From Bacillota bacterium (lineage in GTDB: Bacteria > Bacillota > Clostridia > Christensenellales > Aristaeellaceae), in NCBI GenBank assembly GCA_023392755.1, contig JAEWNM010000214.1, positions 1 through 7,076 of the forward strand: a stretch of DNA of 7,076 nt, in the 5' to 3' direction. A program made the position numbers and the translations under genes. Numbering within the stretch: the stretch's first letter is position 1; each line of letters starts with the position of its first letter. A model generated the notes under the pieces. It made no database searches, was not told where the DNA came from, and saw nothing but the letters and a program-made list of their open reading frames with translations. Shown in pieces: positions 5,546-7,076 of the stretch.

Positions 5546-6389
5546 CCGGGCGGTACTCCGACGCACGGATGGCCGCGATGTTGCCTTCTCCAACCGCCTT
5601 TGCGATTTGCAGCGGATGACCCGTGCAGTCCCCGGCGGCAAATATGCCGGGCAGGTTGGTTTCCATATGGCGGCTCACGGGTATAAAAGCGCCATCCGTT
5701 TTCAGGCCGGGCAGCAATTGATCAATGGCTACCGCTGGGCGGAAAACAAACACGCCGGCGGCTTCATACACGCCCTTTTCGGTGACTACCGCAAGGCCGC
5801 TCCCCGCCTCCCGGATTTCAACCGGCTTCTCATTAAAAAACCTTGCGCGGCCGTCAAGCCCTTTCGTATCATGCTTCTTCAGCGGAAAATAAAGCAGCTC
5901 CTCCGCCAAATCCGAAAGGAAGTTTGCCTCATGCAGCCCCTGCTCCCCGCTGGACAAAACGGCCACCTTTTTGCCGCGGTAGAACATGCCGTCACAGGTT
6001 CCGCAATAGCTGACGCCCCGGCCCAGGTATTCGGCCTCCCCCGGAAGCGGCTTTGGCCGGGCAGCGCCCATGGCCAGGATTACCGTTCTGGCCTCAATCA
6101 CTTCATTTTCCGCCAGCAGAAAGTAGCTGCCCCCGTTTTCCATAATCTGGCGTACAACCGCCTTTTGCAGCGCGGCGCCCATGTCCAATGCCTGCTGCGC
6201 AAAAACATCCAGCATGCTTCTTCCGCTGATACCCGGCATGCCGGGATAATTCTCCACCTTGTCCGCCTTGTATAGCCAGGTGCTTTCCTCTGCGGGGGAA
6301 AACACGCAAACCGCCTGATTGCGCATCCTGGCCGTGATGGCCGCAGACCATCCGGCAGGCCCGCCACCCACAATGGCAATGTCCAGCAA
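5538..6389 (-). CDS. Thioredoxin reductase-like FAD protein lacking the NADPH motifs (possible ferredoxin-dependent type)
   Basis: The 283-residue product has the low-molecular-weight thioredoxin reductase fold. FAD-binding GGGPAG lies at 8-13, the redox-active C129-G-T-C132 is followed by DG as usual, and the C-terminal FAD motif GIFAAGDC (248-255) is followed by PLQIAKAVGEGN. The middle domain, where NADPH binds in classical TrxB, has VLSSGEQGLHEANFL (144-158) instead of a GxGxxA-type loop and no HRRxxxR motif. Loss of both is the hallmark of ferredoxin-linked flavin thioredoxin reductases known from Clostridium, which take electrons from ferredoxin. That assignment is inference; another pyridine-nucleotide-independent disulfide reductase is possible. 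The start is TTG at 6389, 8 nt after a perfect AAAGGAGG (6405-6398); a longer frame from 6449 would begin inside the promoter. No thioredoxin gene lies next to it. Confidence 0.85.
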   Translation of the reverse strand: MLDIAIVGGGPAGWSAAITARMRNQAVCVFSPAEESTWLYKADKVENYPGMPGISGRSMLDVFAQQALDMGAALQKAVVRQIMENGGSYFLLAENEVIEARTVILAMGAARPKPLPGEAEYLGRGVSYCGTCDGMFYRGKKVAVLSSGEQGLHEANFLSDLAEELLYFPLKKHDTKGLDGRARFFNEKPVEIREAGSGLAVVTEKGVYEAAGVFVFRPAVAIDQLLPGLKTDGAFIPVSRHMETNLPGIFAAGDCTGHPLQIAKAVGEGNIAAIRASEYRPAP

Positions 6390-6420
6390 GGTTTTTTCCT
6401 CCTTTGACTTTGTAATTATC

Positions 6421-6449
6421 AACATATCAGCATACGCCATGCTTGTCAA
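6421..6449 (-). promoter_or_regulatory. Sigma-A-type promoter of the thioredoxin-reductase-like gene
   Basis: On the minus strand a perfect TTGACA -35 (6449-6444), a 17-bp spacer and TATGTT as -10 (6426-6421). The start site would be near 6414, just ahead of the AAAGGAGG at 6405, which confirms the TTG start at 6389. Confidence 0.6.
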
Positions 6450-6462
6450 TCCCCATTTGACA
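6444..6462. promoter_or_regulatory. Inverted repeat overlapping the -35 box (possible operator)
   Basis: TGTCAA (6444-6449) and TTGACA (6457-6462) are perfect half-sites 7 bp apart, and the left one is the -35 box of the minus-strand promoter. A dimeric regulator could bind here. The symmetry may also simply reflect a second TTGACA facing the other way, for which I find no -10. Confidence 0.3.
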
Positions 6463-6468
6463 GCCCAA

Positions 6469-6574
6469 AGGCAGATAGCGCGAGGCCGCGCGAAAGCCGC
6501 CTTTTATCTTAAGCTGCCTCCCCAAACCGTGCCCCGCCGCTTTTCCCACGGGATGCTTCAAAAGCGGTTTATTT
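6469..6574 (+). other. Folded intergenic segment ending in a terminator-like hairpin
   Basis: AGGCAG (6469-6474) pairs with CTGCCT (6514-6519) and encloses a GCGCG/CGCGC hairpin (6478-6482 with 6487-6491). Eighteen bases on, CCGCTTTT (6537-6544) pairs with AAAAGCGG (6560-6567) and is followed by TTTATTT. No protein-coding frame is convincing here and the LarA-like gene's -10 lies downstream, so this is not its leader. A small plus-strand RNA is possible, but no clear promoter precedes it. Confidence 0.3.
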
Positions 6575-6603
6575 CAATCTTCATCTGCTGAAGTTTGCTT
6601 TTC

Positions 6604-6626
6604 TTGGTACCAAAATGATGTATAAT
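6604..6626 (+). promoter_or_regulatory. Promoter -10 with adjacent palindrome upstream of the LarA-like gene
   Basis: A perfect TATAAT lies at 6621-6626; the -35 position (about 6599-6604) is T-rich but poor. A perfect 10-bp palindrome TTGGTACCAA (6604-6613) fills the spacer, which is where a repressor or activator site would act on a weak promoter. Predicted start is near 6633, giving a leader of about 40 nt. Confidence 0.5.
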
Positions 6627-6673
6627 AGGACCATTCTCTGCTGAAAGAAGTTTTTGCGCAAAGGAGTTTTTTG

Positions 6674-7076
6674 GTGAATACGATTGCACTCACTTCCAAA
6701 GCCCGTTCCCTGTCCGAGGAAGAAATTTCGGCAAGTCTTGACGCGTTGCTGGCACAGCATACGGGGCTTGCGAAATTGCTGATCATTCCCCCGGACATCA
6801 CCCGCTTTTATTCCATGGCGGGGATGATTACCCAGCTTTTATACCATAAGCTGCGTGACAGCGTGCAGGTGGATATCCTCCCGGCCACGGGCACCCATGT
6901 CGCCATGGATACGGAAGAAATCAAGCGCATGTTCGGCGATATTCCGCCGGAACGTTTTTTTGTGCACAATTGGCGCACCGATACAAACTCGCTCGGCACG
7001 GTCCCCCAAGCCGTGGTAAGCGGCGTTTCGGGCGGCCTGTTTGAAACAGACATCGATGTGGAGGTCAACCAAAGGC
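6674..7076 (+). CDS. LarA-like protein (lactate racemase family, nickel-pincer type), 5' part, runs off the right edge
   Basis: The 134 visible codons match the N-terminal domain of the LarA/DUF2088 family, whose founding member racemises lactate using a nickel-pincer nucleotide cofactor. Diagnostic parts are PPDITR (39-44), with the D and R that the family uses around the active site, and ATGTH (71-75), with the conserved histidine that lies near nickel in LarA. Between and after them come the helix MITQLLYHKL and EEIKRMFGDIPPERFFVHNWR (81-101). The sequence after ATGTH (VAMD) and after PPDITR (FYSMAG) differs from classical lactate racemase, so another 2-hydroxyacid substrate is likely. GTG 6674 follows AAAGGAG (6660-6666) by 7 nt; the adjacent TTG (6671) is too close. 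The nickel-binding C-terminal half and the larB, larC and larE cofactor genes are not in view. Confidence 0.85.
   Translation, partial: MNTIALTSKARSLSEEEISASLDALLAQHTGLAKLLIIPPDITRFYSMAGMITQLLYHKLRDSVQVDILPATGTHVAMDTEEIKRMFGDIPPERFFVHNWRTDTNSLGTVPQAVVSGVSGGLFETDIDVEVNQR

Noticed and set aside
5607..6275. Plus-strand open frame (222 codons) opposite the flavoprotein gene
   Set aside because: Antisense shadow of a gene with clear FAD and CGTC motifs; no ribosome binding site or domain.
6319..6591. Plus-strand frame crossing the flavoprotein start and intergenic region
   Set aside because: It covers the flavoprotein promoter and the folded segment; composition is not protein-like and no start signal is present.
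6469..6672. Possible nickel-sensing or other riboswitch upstream of the LarA-like gene
   Set aside because: The predicted promoter lies downstream of the folded segment, leaving only a short leader, and no known riboswitch core is recognisable.

Overview
The window looks like a chromosomal segment from an endospore-forming Clostridia-type Firmicute of moderately high G+C. The evidence is a YlmC/YmxH-family sporulation protein next to nrdR, Gram-positive ribosome binding sites (AAGGAG-type) with several GTG/TTG starts, sigma-A-type promoters, and a thioredoxin-reductase homologue of the clostridial type that lacks a recognisable NADPH site. I cannot name the genus. The first ~700 bases are clearly more AT-rich than the rest and carry a DNA methyltransferase, so the left edge is probably the end of an acquired island joined to core chromosome.

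Layout. 1-510 (minus): 5' part of a DNA adenine/cytosine-N4 methyltransferase with its own promoter (549-577). 511-971: no intact gene; it holds that promoter, a strong hairpin (685-713), a decayed reading frame broken by one amber codon (743-949, minus) and a terminator-like hairpin. 972-1211 (plus): ylmC-like PRC-barrel protein. 1335-1814 (plus): nrdR, with a good promoter at 1257-1285 that fixes the translation start. 1823-1861: long perfect hairpin. 1890-2915 (plus): zinc-dependent medium-chain alcohol/polyol dehydrogenase. 2916-3220: a gene-free, hairpin-rich stretch in which a ~207-bp structured element lies between two identical 26-bp copies of a terminator hairpin.

Three minus-strand genes follow (read right to left): a thioredoxin-reductase-like flavoprotein (6389-5538), a secreted DUF3298-type protein (5428-4664) and an intracellular GH30 glycosidase (4567-3221). 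The GH30 gene converges on the dehydrogenase gene. 6450-6673 is a divergent intergenic region with inverted repeats, folded segments and a perfect -10 box. From 6674 to the right edge runs the 5' part of a LarA-like (lactate racemase family, nickel-pincer type) gene.

How they fit together. nrdR controls ribonucleotide reductase genes located elsewhere. The dehydrogenase, GH30 and LarA-like proteins are catabolic or redox enzymes that do not form one obvious pathway. No unambiguous new multi-gene system is visible. The observations most worth following are the structured element that seems to have split a bidirectional terminator, the NADPH-motif-less thioredoxin reductase homologue, and the AT-rich methyltransferase junction with its amber-interrupted reading frame.
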